Below, one piece after another: positions 26,891-35,615 of a stretch of 64,000 nucleotides of DNA. The stretch lies in contig NZ_JBHFPV010000001.1 of the NCBI RefSeq assembly GCF_042611095.1, forward strand, positions 1,426,001 to 1,490,000, written 5' to 3'. Made by a program: the position numbers and the translations under genes. Below the pieces are notes generated by a model that was not told the origin of the DNA, searched no databases, and saw only the letters and a list, made by a program, of their open reading frames with translations. How positions within the stretch are numbered: the stretch's first letter is position 1; every line of letters starts with the position of its first letter. This stretch comes from Meishania litoralis. Lineage in GTDB: Bacteria; Bacteroidota; Bacteroidia; Flavobacteriales; Flavobacteriaceae.

Positions 26891-28405
26891 TCATCGAGCG
26901 TTCTCCCCCTTTGGGGGAGTTAGAGGGGGCCACATCTCCTTTACTTCATTCTTCGTTACTTTGCCCAATACGTTTCTGGGTAATCCATTCCTAACAATGT
27001 AGTTCCTAGGTATTTTATACGCAGGCAATTGCGTTTTCAACCACTCGGAAATTTGCTTGAAATCCACAGTATCTTTTTTTGAAACGATGCAGGCCGAAAC
27101 TACTTCGCCCCATTCGTCATCGGGTAGCCCGACCACGGCACAATCGTCAACAAGTTCATGTTTTCGCAGCACATCTTCGATTTCCAAAGCGGAAATTTTA
27201 TATCCGCCCGATTTGATGATGTCCACACTATCGCGCCCCAATATTTTATAAAGTCCGTCGTTCAACATGCCGATATCGCCCGTAATGAACCAGCCATCTT
27301 CGGTAAAGGCTTTTCGTGTAGCTTCCTGTTTTTTCCAATATTCCTTAAAAACACTCGGCCCTTTGATCTGGAATTCCCCGGGTTCATTTTCGCCTACAGT
27401 TTCGTCGTTCGAATCGACCAGTCGCATCTGAACACCCGGCAACGGCAATCCAACATGGCCGGGCCTTCGTTCTCCGCGATACGAATTGGATAATCCCATT
27501 CCGATTTCGGTCATTCCATAACGCTCCAATAAGGTTTGACCTGTGATTTCCTTCCATTTTTGAAGTACCGGTACGGGCAATGCCGCAGAACCGGAAACCA
27601 TGAGCCGCAATTTCGATGCGGCTTTTGACATTTTTTTCTGTTCTTCGGCAGCGGCTTTTTCCCAAAAGGAAATCAATTTATAATAAATGGTCGGCACTGC
27701 CATGAACAGGGTCAACCTTCCCGATTTGAAAATTTCCCAGACTTTTTCAGCATCGAATTTTGGAAGGAATTCGCAGCAAGCACCGCTCCAAAGCGCACAA
27801 CCCATAACGTTGATGATTCCATGTACATGGTGCAAAGGCAGAATATTAAGGATATAATCCTCTTTATGCCATTCCCAAGCGTCGACCAAAGTCGTGATCT
27901 GTGCCTCGATATTGTCATGGGTCGTGACGACCCCTTTGGGCCTGTTCGTGGTGCCGCTGGTGTACAAAATCATGGCCCGACGCCGCGAATCGATATCGGG
28001 CAGGCTGGTTGTATTTTCTTTTAAAACCGATTCCAATGCGGTTACCGAAATACCGATTGTGGCCTCCAAAGGTTTCAAAAAACCGATATAGTCTTTGTGG
28101 GCGATTACGATTTCGGCCTGCGTATCTTCCAAAACATATTGTATAGATGGCAATGGATGAAGCACGCAAAGCGGAACGGCAATTCCACCAGCGGCCCAAA
28201 TGCCCCATTGCACGGCCGTATATTCAAACGAAGGAGGCACCAAAAAAGTAATCCGCGCCTCATTGAGATCGTCTTTTCCATCCAACAAGTTGGCCGCGAC
28301 ATTTCGGGAAGCTTCCAAAAGTTGTCCGTAGGAATAAGACGCGCCGTTGGATACTACCGCCGTTCTGTTTTTGAAGTCTTTGGCCCTTTCGATGAGTCGG
28401 ATCAT
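26891..28405 (-). CDS. Acyl-CoA synthetase (AMP-forming), MatB/ACSF3-like
   Basis: A 504-residue adenylate-forming enzyme. It has the AMP-binding loop ILYTSGTTNRPKG, the LPLHHVHGI motif, YGMTEIG, GWFITGD and the C-terminal IIKSGGYKISALEIE. The sequence resembles malonyl-CoA/methylmalonyl-CoA or medium-chain acyl-CoA synthetases; the acid substrate cannot be decided. It activates a carboxylate with ATP and CoA in the cytoplasm. The last residues (PPLTPPKGENAR) are encoded by a dispersed GC-rich repeat, so the C-terminus has been extended by repeat insertion. It lies downstream of the Gfo/Idh gene, with an inverted-repeat element between them. Confidence 0.88.
   Translation of the reverse strand: MIRLIERAKDFKNRTAVVSNGASYSYGQLLEASRNVAANLLDGKDDLNEARITFLVPPSFEYTAVQWGIWAAGGIAVPLCVLHPLPSIQYVLEDTQAEIVIAHKDYIGFLKPLEATIGISVTALESVLKENTTSLPDIDSRRRAMILYTSGTTNRPKGVVTTHDNIEAQITTLVDAWEWHKEDYILNILPLHHVHGIINVMGCALWSGACCEFLPKFDAEKVWEIFKSGRLTLFMAVPTIYYKLISFWEKAAAEEQKKMSKAASKLRLMVSGSAALPVPVLQKWKEITGQTLLERYGMTEIGMGLSNSYRGERRPGHVGLPLPGVQMRLVDSNDETVGENEPGEFQIKGPSVFKEYWKKQEATRKAFTEDGWFITGDIGMLNDGLYKILGRDSVDIIKSGGYKISALEIEDVLRKHELVDDCAVVGLPDDEWGEVVSACIVSKKDTVDFKQISEWLKTQLPAYKIPRNYIVRNGLPRNVLGKVTKNEVKEMWPPLTPPKGENAR
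26899..26931 (-). repeat. Dispersed GC-rich palindromic repeat inside 3' end of acyl-CoA synthetase gene
   Basis: On the minus strand it contains CTCTAACTCCCCC followed by AAAGGGGGAG. The core CTCCCCCTTTGGGGGAG (26903-26919) is a 7+3+7 palindrome. This is the type of intergenic repeat often seen scattered through Flavobacteriaceae genomes, from my recollection. Here it encodes the terminal LTPPKGE of the enzyme and may also form a terminator-like hairpin at the stop codon (26891). Confidence 0.6.
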
Positions 28406-28447
28406 GAGTTAAAGATATTTCATTGTTCGTTCGTTGGAATGACAATA

Positions 28448-28590
28448 AAAACAGGGCTGTCCAAAAAAGAAAGTGTAAATGTCATATTGAGCTTGTCGAA
28501 ATACTTTTACTTGTTGAAAATCAAAATCGGTTTCGACAGGCTCAACCTGACAAAATAGCCAAATTTGACTTTTTTGGACAGCCCTGTTTT
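28448..28590. repeat. 143-bp nested inverted-repeat (MITE-like) element
   Basis: Perfect 22-bp terminal inverted repeats lie at 28448-28469 and 28569-28590 (AAAACAGGGCTGTCCAAAAA plus two more bases). An inner pair at 28480-28501 and 28531-28552 matches 19 of 22 bases, built on TGTCAnnnTGAGCnTGTCGAAA. The whole element can fold into one long hairpin and encodes no protein. It sits between the Gfo/Idh stop and the acyl-CoA synthetase start. No clear target-site duplication is seen. Confidence 0.8.
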
Positions 28591-28597
28591 AAGGGGC

Positions 28598-29659
28598 CTA
28601 CAATTCAACGGTCTTGCCCGTCTTGAAAGACTCGTCGGCGGCCAGAACGATACGTAAACTGTTTACGGCATCGCGCAAATGGTCGCTCATATCCAGGTCT
28701 TGTTGAATCGCTTTTAAAAAATATTCCTGCTCCAAAAGACATAGTCCATCGTGATCGGGTTCATCGGATGTATCTATCAGCTCGTCGGGTTTGGCAAAAT
28801 TTCCATGTTCATCCATGACGCTATGATGTAGTTTCAATGCTCCGGTTTTTGAATGGTCGTCCACGCTATCGGAATCGCCCTTGGCCTCATCGACAATGGA
28901 GACACAACCTTTTGGACCGATTACATCCTTTACAAAAAAAGCGGTCTCGCTCATCATCGGCCCCCAGCCCGCTTCGTACCATCCGACAGAACCATCCTTA
29001 AAGCGAACCTGTAATTGACCATAATTGTACATGTTGGTATCGACCTCATCAGAAAGTCTTGCACCGATCGCACTTACGCTTACAGGCACCGATTCGGTCA
29101 TTAGACACATTACATCCACATAATGCACCCCACAATCTACGATAGGCGACATGCTGTTCATCAACTGCTTGTGGGTGTACCAGTTGTCGCCCGAACTTTG
29201 CTGGTTGAGGTTCATGCGCATGACAAGGGGTTTGCCCAAGGTTTTGGCGACCTCCACAAACTTGGCCCACGCAGGGTGGACACGCAAAATATAGCCCACC
29301 ACCATTTTTTTGCCTTTTTCCTGCGCCAGATGGGTCAAGCGTTGCGCATCTTCAACGGTCAAGGCCAAAGGTTTTTCTACGAAAACATGGGCATCGGCAT
29401 TCAAGGCTTCCTGTATGTATTCGGCATGCGTATCGGGGTAGGTATTGATCGAGACCGCATCAGGTTTTGAGATCTCCAAAGCGGTTTTATAATCTCCAAA
29501 AGTAGGGTAGCCGCCCAATTCCTGGGACAGTTTTTCCCTGCTTTCGGGCCTACGGCTGACCAGGCCGACAATTTCGAAATTTTCCATTTGATGGTAGGCC
29601 CGCGCATGCGAGGCACCCATATTGCCGCAACCTACGACCAACACCCTTATTTTATCCAT
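28598..29659 (-). CDS. Gfo/Idh/MocA family oxidoreductase
   Basis: A 353-residue enzyme with an N-terminal Rossmann fold (VLVVGCGNMGASHARAYHQM), the conserved EKPLALT lysine-proline motif at about residue 95, and a C-terminal alpha/beta substrate domain with DCGVHYVDVM. Members oxidise or reduce sugars, inositols or sugar acids with NAD(P). There is no signal peptide, so it is cytoplasmic. It is followed by an inverted-repeat element and then the acyl-CoA synthetase. The pairing with a symporter suggests sugar or polyol catabolism, but the exact substrate is unknown. Confidence 0.9.
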   Translation of the reverse strand: MDKIRVLVVGCGNMGASHARAYHQMENFEIVGLVSRRPESREKLSQELGGYPTFGDYKTALEISKPDAVSINTYPDTHAEYIQEALNADAHVFVEKPLALTVEDAQRLTHLAQEKGKKMVVGYILRVHPAWAKFVEVAKTLGKPLVMRMNLNQQSSGDNWYTHKQLMNSMSPIVDCGVHYVDVMCLMTESVPVSVSAIGARLSDEVDTNMYNYGQLQVRFKDGSVGWYEAGWGPMMSETAFFVKDVIGPKGCVSIVDEAKGDSDSVDDHSKTGALKLHHSVMDEHGNFAKPDELIDTSDEPDHDGLCLLEQEYFLKAIQQDLDMSDHLRDAVNSLRIVLAADESFKTGKTVEL

Positions 29660-29700
29660 GATTCCCTATATTGGTAAATAATAAGATTGAAAATTAAACA

Positions 29701-29877
29701 ATGAAACCGACAACACCAACCGCAAGATTAAGGTTGCTTGGCCATCTTTTTATTTCCGTTATGGGGATATTTTTTCTTTCGGGAAGAAATGTGGATAAAA
29801 AAACTGTTGAAAACGACCCGGAAGCAAAACCCAACATTCTCTTTTTGATTGCCGATGAGACGAAAATAAGTTTTTAG
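29701..29877 (+). pseudogene. Sulfatase remnant (N-terminal fragment)
   Basis: A 58-codon open frame starts MKPTTPTARLRLLGHLFISV, a signal-peptide-like region, and reaches EAKPNILFLIADE. That segment matches the first strand of the sulfatase/alkaline-phosphatase fold (PNILFxxADD), which carries the first metal-binding aspartate. After DETKISF it stops at TAG (29875-29877). The catalytic Cys/Ser-x-Pro-x-Arg region and more than 400 further residues are missing. I conclude it is what is left of a deleted sulfatase gene. Marine Flavobacteriia use such enzymes on sulfated algal polysaccharides. Confidence 0.75.
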
Positions 29878-30005
29878 TCCGAGACAAGGGTAGCTTAATA
29901 TTGAAACGCTATGTGACCGATTGGCCAAAAAATAGATTGAAGATTAGTGGATATGCTACGGTCGGCAAAGAACGCAAATTATTATTAACTAGAACTTCCA
30001 ATTGA
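29859..30005 (+). pseudogene. Possible C-terminal fragment of an unidentified gene
   Basis: In a different frame from the sulfatase stub, 48 codons are open up to TGA at 30003-30005 (DENKFLVRDKGSLILKRY, then VTDWPKNRLKISGYATV and ERKLLLTRTSN). Its composition looks coding, with alternating strands, and it has no start of its own. It may be the 3' end of the same or another lost gene joined by a deletion at about 29860. I do not recognise the family. The rest of the gap to 30081 shows nothing. Confidence 0.35.
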
Positions 30006-30081
30006 AGTGGCGCGCTCATGCAGCTGCCTTCGCATTATTATGTTTTGAGAACATGGTGATGGCATAGTTCAGGTATTAGTA

Positions 30082-31152
30082 TCACTCAATTTTTGCCATA
30101 ATTCCCCAGCCGTTCGCTTTATCCGATACCGCAACCAAGATTTCATTTTCTCCTTTTTTCGTGTTTAGAAAGAGCGTGTTTCCATCGATGAGCATATCAC
30201 CCCTGAAAGTCGGCCCTTTTGCCCTGAAACTGTTTTTTCCTTGAAATAACTTGGCGCCATTAAAGTAAACGACCGCGTCATCACTGAAATCAAAAGACAG
30301 CTTTTTTACAGCCGGTTCTGAAGACCTAAATTTATATCGTGCCCAAACAACATTCACCGGATTTTCCTCGAAGTTTCCTGAACTTGTTTTTCTGCGATGT
30401 TTATTGATGTTCAAAAGCCCTGAAGGCTCGGCGGAATAAATTTTCCATTCTAGTTTTTTAGTTTTGGGATATTGATTTACATCCATTTTTGAAATCTCAT
30501 AGGTTTTGCTGAGCTCCCATTCGCGAACTACATCAGGGTCATACTTTTCATGCTGATTGAATGGCGTAGTTTCTGAGAATTGGGTGTATTTGAAATTTGA
30601 AAAGTAGGCCCCTAGAAAGCTGTAAAAGCCAATAAACCCTTTTTTGTCTTTTCTTCGGAGATTAGCCACATGCAATATAGGTTCGGGCATCCCATTGAGA
30701 AACGCTTTTAATTCAGAACCCCTAAATTCTACTTTTATATGGTTCCATTCCTTGGGATTGAAATTGATCACGGCCTGATGCTCTCTGTACAATTGCCAAT
30801 TAGATTCACCATTGAACTCGGGGTTGTATTGAATCGCATCCGGAAATCCTGATTTGTGTAAGCGTACATAAAAGGTTTCATGGTTTCCACGGTCTTGCGC
30901 CCTAAAATATAGTCCCGCGAATGCCCGGGGTTTTTCTGCCATGAAATCAAATTCGATGATACCATCCTGAAATTTTACATTCTCAAGTGAAGCCTGCCCG
31001 TTTAGATAGACCGCTTCGTTGCCAAGTTTATTTTCAAATCGCCTTGGCTCGCGCTCCACAAAAGACCATTCCTTTGATACGATCGGCACTTGAACCTGAG
31101 CAAATACTTGAAAGGCATTAAAGAATAAGAAAATTATAATTGTATTTTTCAT
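30082..31152 (-). CDS. Secreted concanavalin-like protein (DUF1080/3-keto-disaccharide hydrolase-like)
   Basis: About 356 residues from the ATG at 31152 (MKNTIIIFLFFNAFQVFAQ), which gives a clean signal peptide; an upstream extension would overlap the divergent promoter. The N-terminal domain (about 35-190) has the LamG/DUF1080 pattern FQDGIIEFDFMAEKPRAFAG, YVRLHKSG and EWNHIKVEFRGSELKAFLNG. The second half (about 260-356) resembles a jelly-roll with FSDDAVVYFNGAKLFQG. It could bind or cleave carbohydrate in the periplasm or outside. It is divergent from a membrane-bound regulator whose sensor end has a similar fold. Confidence 0.72.
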   Translation of the reverse strand: MKNTIIIFLFFNAFQVFAQVQVPIVSKEWSFVEREPRRFENKLGNEAVYLNGQASLENVKFQDGIIEFDFMAEKPRAFAGLYFRAQDRGNHETFYVRLHKSGFPDAIQYNPEFNGESNWQLYREHQAVINFNPKEWNHIKVEFRGSELKAFLNGMPEPILHVANLRRKDKKGFIGFYSFLGAYFSNFKYTQFSETTPFNQHEKYDPDVVREWELSKTYEISKMDVNQYPKTKKLEWKIYSAEPSGLLNINKHRRKTSSGNFEENPVNVVWARYKFRSSEPAVKKLSFDFSDDAVVYFNGAKLFQGKNSFRAKGPTFRGDMLIDGNTLFLNTKKGENEILVAVSDKANGWGIMAKIE

Positions 31153-31261
31153 TTGAAATTTTTTATCAAATATCGAAATTGAACGATAAAAGCCGTGTTC
31201 ATTACTGTTCATGTTTTGTTCAAGCATGACCAATCGCTTTAAATGACCGTATTTTGCCACT

Positions 31262-32506
31262 ATGAACGAGTTCGACAATACTGCTATCGAAAGGTTAAAA
31301 TCAGAGTTGGTAGATCATCTAAATTGGGGCGAGGCAGCTCATTGGAGCACTCGTAATTTTGAACGGTTAAGCGAAAAAATATTTGAAACCACATCGATTC
31401 AATTAAGCGTGTCCACTCTTAAAAGATTTCTAGGAAAGGTGGCTTATTACAATAAACCTGCGCCGGCAACTTTAGATGCCATAGCGGCATTTTTAGGTTA
31501 CGAAGGCTATATGGACTATCGTTGGACCGTCAAGAAACCTGAAGAACCAATAAGCCAAATCTCAAAAAAGAAGATTTTCATTTACGGTCTTGGCGTATTG
31601 GTATTGATGGCGACTGTGGCAGCTGTTTCATTCATAAATCATGGAACACAATCTATAGATCCTTCCAAAACATCCTTTTCTATAAAAAAAGTGACCACCG
31701 GATTGCCAAATACGGTTGTATTCGAATACGATGTCACAAAAGTCGATGCCAATTTTGTTGAAATTCAGCAAGATTGGGATTCCACCAAACGCCACAAAGT
31801 CAATCCTTCGAATACGATATTTACACATTATTATGAGTATCCCGGCTATTATAATGCCAAATTGTTGGTAAATGGCTTTGTAGTCTCAGAAAAGGATTTG
31901 TTCATTCCTTCTGACGGATGGATGTCGGCGATTTCATATTTGAATGAAACAAAACCGCCCAGATATTTGCGGAAAAATGAATTTGAAAGTGATTCAGTGC
32001 TAAGGATTTCTACCGATGTCCATAATGACATCCTAATACATCCGGATGAAGTATCACTTGAATTTTTTAATGCTTTCGCGAATCCTGAGTTTGAGTTTGA
32101 AAATTTTGACTTCAAGGCTAATGTTCGATTTAACACACAGTCGGGCAAAGTGCCATGTGAATTTAGAAAGCTCATTTTCTTTGGCACCAAAAAATTTATA
32201 AGAGTTCCGTTCAGTGTGCCCGGCTGTGTTTCCCAAAACACACTAAGACTTGGCAGTCTTGTGATAGATGGAGAAGAAAATGACCTATCTGACCTTTCAG
32301 TTGAAAGTGGAGAATGGTCAAATATTCGAGTAATAAATGTTGACAATCGTTTGTCCATTTATTTGGAAGATAAAATGGTGTTTGAAACCGATCTTATCGA
32401 TGACTTCGGCAAACTTGCCGGTATTCGTTTTTCGTTCAATGGATCGGGAGAGGTTAAAGATCTGCATCTGTCAAGCAAAGGGAATGTGTTGTTGTCCTTG
32501 AAGTAA
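31262..32506 (+). CDS. Putative one-component membrane regulator: HTH-like, TM, PKD, ConA-like
   Basis: A 414-residue protein. Residues 1-90 form a cytoplasmic helical domain (FERLSEKIFETTSIQLSVST, then LKRFLGKVAYYN) that looks like a helix-turn-helix. One membrane helix follows (about 105-126). Outside the membrane comes a PKD-like domain (about 135-225, with YYEYPGYYNAKLLVNG) and then a concanavalin-like domain (about 265-414, with SGEWSNIRVINVDNRLSIYL). I infer that ligand binding outside controls DNA binding inside, in the manner of known Bacteroidota membrane regulators. The divergent secreted gene next door, with a related outer domain, is the likely target. Confidence 0.62.
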   Translation: MNEFDNTAIERLKSELVDHLNWGEAAHWSTRNFERLSEKIFETTSIQLSVSTLKRFLGKVAYYNKPAPATLDAIAAFLGYEGYMDYRWTVKKPEEPISQISKKKIFIYGLGVLVLMATVAAVSFINHGTQSIDPSKTSFSIKKVTTGLPNTVVFEYDVTKVDANFVEIQQDWDSTKRHKVNPSNTIFTHYYEYPGYYNAKLLVNGFVVSEKDLFIPSDGWMSAISYLNETKPPRYLRKNEFESDSVLRISTDVHNDILIHPDEVSLEFFNAFANPEFEFENFDFKANVRFNTQSGKVPCEFRKLIFFGTKKFIRVPFSVPGCVSQNTLRLGSLVIDGEENDLSDLSVESGEWSNIRVINVDNRLSIYLEDKMVFETDLIDDFGKLAGIRFSFNGSGEVKDLHLSSKGNVLLSLK

Positions 32507-32575
32507 ACACTTTTTTGAATTGATACCTCTTATTTTCTGCAAAGCTTCATTAACAACTTTGTTCCAACTTTGAGA

Positions 32576-34714
32576 TTAAGGGGTTTCCAGTGCAAACGCC
32601 ACAATCTGATTTCCTTTTTCCGCGCCTAATTTCTCGCCGCCACAGGCAATGGCGATATATTGTTTTCCGTTGACCTCGTACATGGCCGGGGTCGCAAAGG
32701 CCGCTGCCGGAAGTTTATATTCCCAAAGAATGTCACCCGTGCGTTTGTCGAAAACCCGAAAATAACCGTCGCGTGTGGCACCGATAAATAACAATCCGTT
32801 TTCGGTAACAACGGGCCCGCCGTAGTTTTCGGTGCCCGTTCCCTTACCTTTCTCGCCCAATTCGGGAGTATCCCCAAAGGGAATCGACCAAAGATATTCT
32901 CCAGAATTTAAGTCGATGGCATGCAGGGTGCCCCACGGTGGACTAATGCCGGGCAGACCTTTGCTATCTAGAAATTTGTCGTAACCGGTGTGTTTGTAGT
33001 TAATCGCACCGTTGGATTTGATGCTGTCAGCTCTGTCTTTTTCAACGACATTGTGCTTGACTTCCTCGCCCCATAAAAACCGTAAAAGCGCCTCTTTTTC
33101 ATCGTCTTTTATTTGCGGAAAGCCCGTCATCATCCCTTTACCTTTAAGGATAATGGTGGCCACCTCCTTTTTTTCCTTACGTAATTGCAGATCCAATAGC
33201 GACGGGAAACCGCTGGCCGTCAAACCTTTTCTGTCAGCCTGATGGCAACTTACACAGTATTTTTGGTATGTCGCCTCGCCCAAGGGCATCCCTTCGGCCA
33301 CTTCGTCTGCGGGCGCAACTTGTATGTTCCAAGCCATTTCGTTGGCATTGACATAGAGAATGCCCTCTTCGGGATCAACTGCTGCCCCGCCCCATTCAGC
33401 CGCCCCATCATAGCCCGGAAGTAAAAACCCCCGGGTCAAAGCGGGCGGTGCGTATTGTCGTTTATCACTTTCCTTAAAAATCTTTAATAACTCCTCTTTG
33501 TTTTCGGCAAACGGACTGATATCGTTTTCCGTCAAATCCTGAGACTGTCGGGCAAAGGGTTTGGGCTTTGTCGGGATCGGTTGTGTGGGCCAGGCCTTTT
33601 CTCCTTCCAAAGTCGATTCGGGTACGGGCACTTCCTCAATATCGAACAACGGTTCCCCGGTCAGCCGATTGAACACATAAACGTAGCCCTGTTTGGTCAC
33701 TTGGGCAACGGCAGGAATATTTTTTTCATCGCGAGTTACCGTCAAAAGATTGGGCGGGGCCGGGGGATCGCGATCCCAAATATCATGGTGGGTCAATTGA
33801 AAATGCCAAATGCGTTCGCCCGTATTTCCATCCAACGCCAAAAGACAGTTTGCATAAAGAGTGCTCCCCAAGCGATTACGCCCATAAAAATCGGGCGCGG
33901 CAGAACCTGTGGGCACATAAATGATACCGGCTTCCTCATCGACGGCCATACCGGCCCAATTATTGGCCGCCCCGACAAGATCGTCTTTAAAGGCTTGCTT
34001 GTTTTCCCACGTTTCATAGCCTTCCTCCCCTGGATGGGGAATGGTGTGGAATACCCAGGCCAATTCTCCGGTAACGACACTAAAGGCCATAATATCGCCC
34101 GATGGCGCTCCCTCGCCTTCCGATAAGCGCAAAGGCATCACAATAAGGTCTTTATAAATGGCTCCGGGGGTGTTCGAAATGACGAATTTCTCCTTGGCCG
34201 ATTCGGGCATTCCGGAACGCAAATCGATTTTTCCATTATTTCCAAAGGAAGGAATCGGTTTTCCGGTCAGGGCATCCAATGCAAAAAGATCTGGGCCACG
34301 GGTTACCAAAATCCGCTTGTCGTCTTCTTTTTCCCAATAGGACACCCCCCGACTGGTCGAGTGCCACACCTTTTCGGAATCGCCGAATTGCCAGATTTCC
34401 TTACCCGTTCCGGCGTTCAGCGCAACGACCCGAAGTGCCGCGGTTACCCCGTATAAAACACTGTCGACAACCAAAGGATTCATCTGCATTTGTCCCCAAT
34501 CATCAGCTTCGTATGACCAGGCGATCTTGAGGTTTTTGACGTTATCTTTTGTGATTTTCGAAAGGGTGGAGTAATGGCTTCGACCCGGATCGCCCAAGTA
34601 AGACGACCAAGTTTTATATTCTTTTTTTTCGGTGTTTTTTTCTTCGGATGGGCTACAGCCCAAAATGACCAAAGAGAAAACCATCAGCACAAACGAGTAT
34701 TTGCAAAAGACCAT
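32576..34714 (-). CDS. PQQ-dependent dehydrogenase with cytochrome c domain, lipoprotein
   Basis: A 712-residue quinoprotein. The signal peptide ends in a lipoprotein cysteine (LVILGC, Cys20). The eight-bladed propeller begins TWSSYLGDPGRSHYSTLSKI, characteristic of quinoprotein glucose/alcohol dehydrogenases. A CVSCH haem c site at 487-491 is inserted before the last blades, and the chain ends with a GGPVVTENGLLFIGATRDGY blade. It should oxidise a sugar or alcohol in the periplasm and pass electrons through haem c to the respiratory chain. It is the last gene of a five-gene operon with a PqqB-like hydrolase. No other PQQ synthesis genes are in the window, so the cofactor may be imported. Confidence 0.9.
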   Translation of the reverse strand: MVFCKYSFVLMVFSLVILGCSPSEEKNTEKKEYKTWSSYLGDPGRSHYSTLSKITKDNVKNLKIAWSYEADDWGQMQMNPLVVDSVLYGVTAALRVVALNAGTGKEIWQFGDSEKVWHSTSRGVSYWEKEDDKRILVTRGPDLFALDALTGKPIPSFGNNGKIDLRSGMPESAKEKFVISNTPGAIYKDLIVMPLRLSEGEGAPSGDIMAFSVVTGELAWVFHTIPHPGEEGYETWENKQAFKDDLVGAANNWAGMAVDEEAGIIYVPTGSAAPDFYGRNRLGSTLYANCLLALDGNTGERIWHFQLTHHDIWDRDPPAPPNLLTVTRDEKNIPAVAQVTKQGYVYVFNRLTGEPLFDIEEVPVPESTLEGEKAWPTQPIPTKPKPFARQSQDLTENDISPFAENKEELLKIFKESDKRQYAPPALTRGFLLPGYDGAAEWGGAAVDPEEGILYVNANEMAWNIQVAPADEVAEGMPLGEATYQKYCVSCHQADRKGLTASGFPSLLDLQLRKEKKEVATIILKGKGMMTGFPQIKDDEKEALLRFLWGEEVKHNVVEKDRADSIKSNGAINYKHTGYDKFLDSKGLPGISPPWGTLHAIDLNSGEYLWSIPFGDTPELGEKGKGTGTENYGGPVVTENGLLFIGATRDGYFRVFDKRTGDILWEYKLPAAAFATPAMYEVNGKQYIAIACGGEKLGAEKGNQIVAFALETP

Positions 34715-34743
34715 GATCGACAGCGTGTAATCACTAAAAATAA

Positions 34744-35610
34744 TTAAAAATACCTTTTCAATATAGTCGTAACAGCTTCTTTGTACGAACCGCCGAACAA
34801 ATTCAAATGCACCAGCAAATAATACAGTTGATAAATCGCATTGCGGGCGGTTTCACCTCCAATTTTCGGGAAATGTGCTGAATATGCATCGTAAAAAGCA
34901 GTATCGAATCCTGCGAACAATCGGGTCATGGCAATATCGACCTCATGATGCCCGTGATAAACCGCAGGATCGATAAGGTACGGAATCCCATCTTGCGAAA
35001 TCAGATAGTTACCGCCCCATAGGTCGCCATGTAAAAGTGAAGGTTTTAGGTCGTAGGGGAAGCGATTCGAACAACTTTTTAACAGGATTTCCTCCGAAGG
35101 AATTTCAGAATATTGCAGAAGATTTTTGGCAAGCGCCATTTTCATTTGGGGAAGCAATCTTTCAAAAACATAAAAATCGGCCCAAACGGAATACTTTTTG
35201 TTTGCTTGTGGTAGGTTACCTATAAAATTGTCGCTATCCCAACCGAACTGTTCGACCCCCGATACTTTGTGCAATGCCGCCAATTGGTGTCCAAGAAGCT
35301 CCATGTCTTTTCGAGACGCTTTTTTCGGCTCGATATATTCCATCAACAGAAATGCCCCTGTCTCCATTTTTTCGCATAGCAATACTTTTGGTGTCGCAAT
35401 CGTATTCGTTCGCGAAATCGCTTCCAATCCTTTTTTTTCGGCCAAGTACATTTCATAGATCTTAGCGCCCTGATTTGTCTTGCAGAAAAAACGGTCCGTT
35501 TTTGTTTCCAATAAAAAAGCTTGGGAAATATCGCCACCTGAAATTGGCCGAACCCGCTCAACGGTAACGCTCAACAAGTTTCCAATGGTGACCTTAACAT
35601 GTTCGTCCAT
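34744..35610 (-). CDS. Fructosamine kinase family protein
   Basis: About 288 residues from the ATG at 35610 (MDEHVKVTIGNLLSV); a TTG three codons upstream would overlap the previous stop. It has the aminoglycoside phosphotransferase-like fold of FN3K/YniA: FFCKTN with the ATP-binding lysine, the FGWDSDNFIG family motif, the catalytic LLHGDLWGGNYL loop and IDPAVYHGHHEVDIAM for the metal. FN3K-type enzymes phosphorylate glycated amines on C3 or C4 so that the sugar falls off, a repair of protein glycation. It is the fourth gene of the operon ending with the PQQ sugar dehydrogenase. Confidence 0.92.
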   Translation of the reverse strand: MDEHVKVTIGNLLSVTVERVRPISGGDISQAFLLETKTDRFFCKTNQGAKIYEMYLAEKKGLEAISRTNTIATPKVLLCEKMETGAFLLMEYIEPKKASRKDMELLGHQLAALHKVSGVEQFGWDSDNFIGNLPQANKKYSVWADFYVFERLLPQMKMALAKNLLQYSEIPSEEILLKSCSNRFPYDLKPSLLHGDLWGGNYLISQDGIPYLIDPAVYHGHHEVDIAMTRLFAGFDTAFYDAYSAHFPKIGGETARNAIYQLYYLLVHLNLFGGSYKEAVTTILKRYF

Positions 35611-35615
35611 TGAAA

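Noticed and set aside
30967..31278. Longer start for the DUF1080-like protein
   Set aside because: The extra 42 residues precede a perfect signal peptide and would overlap the divergent regulator's start region.
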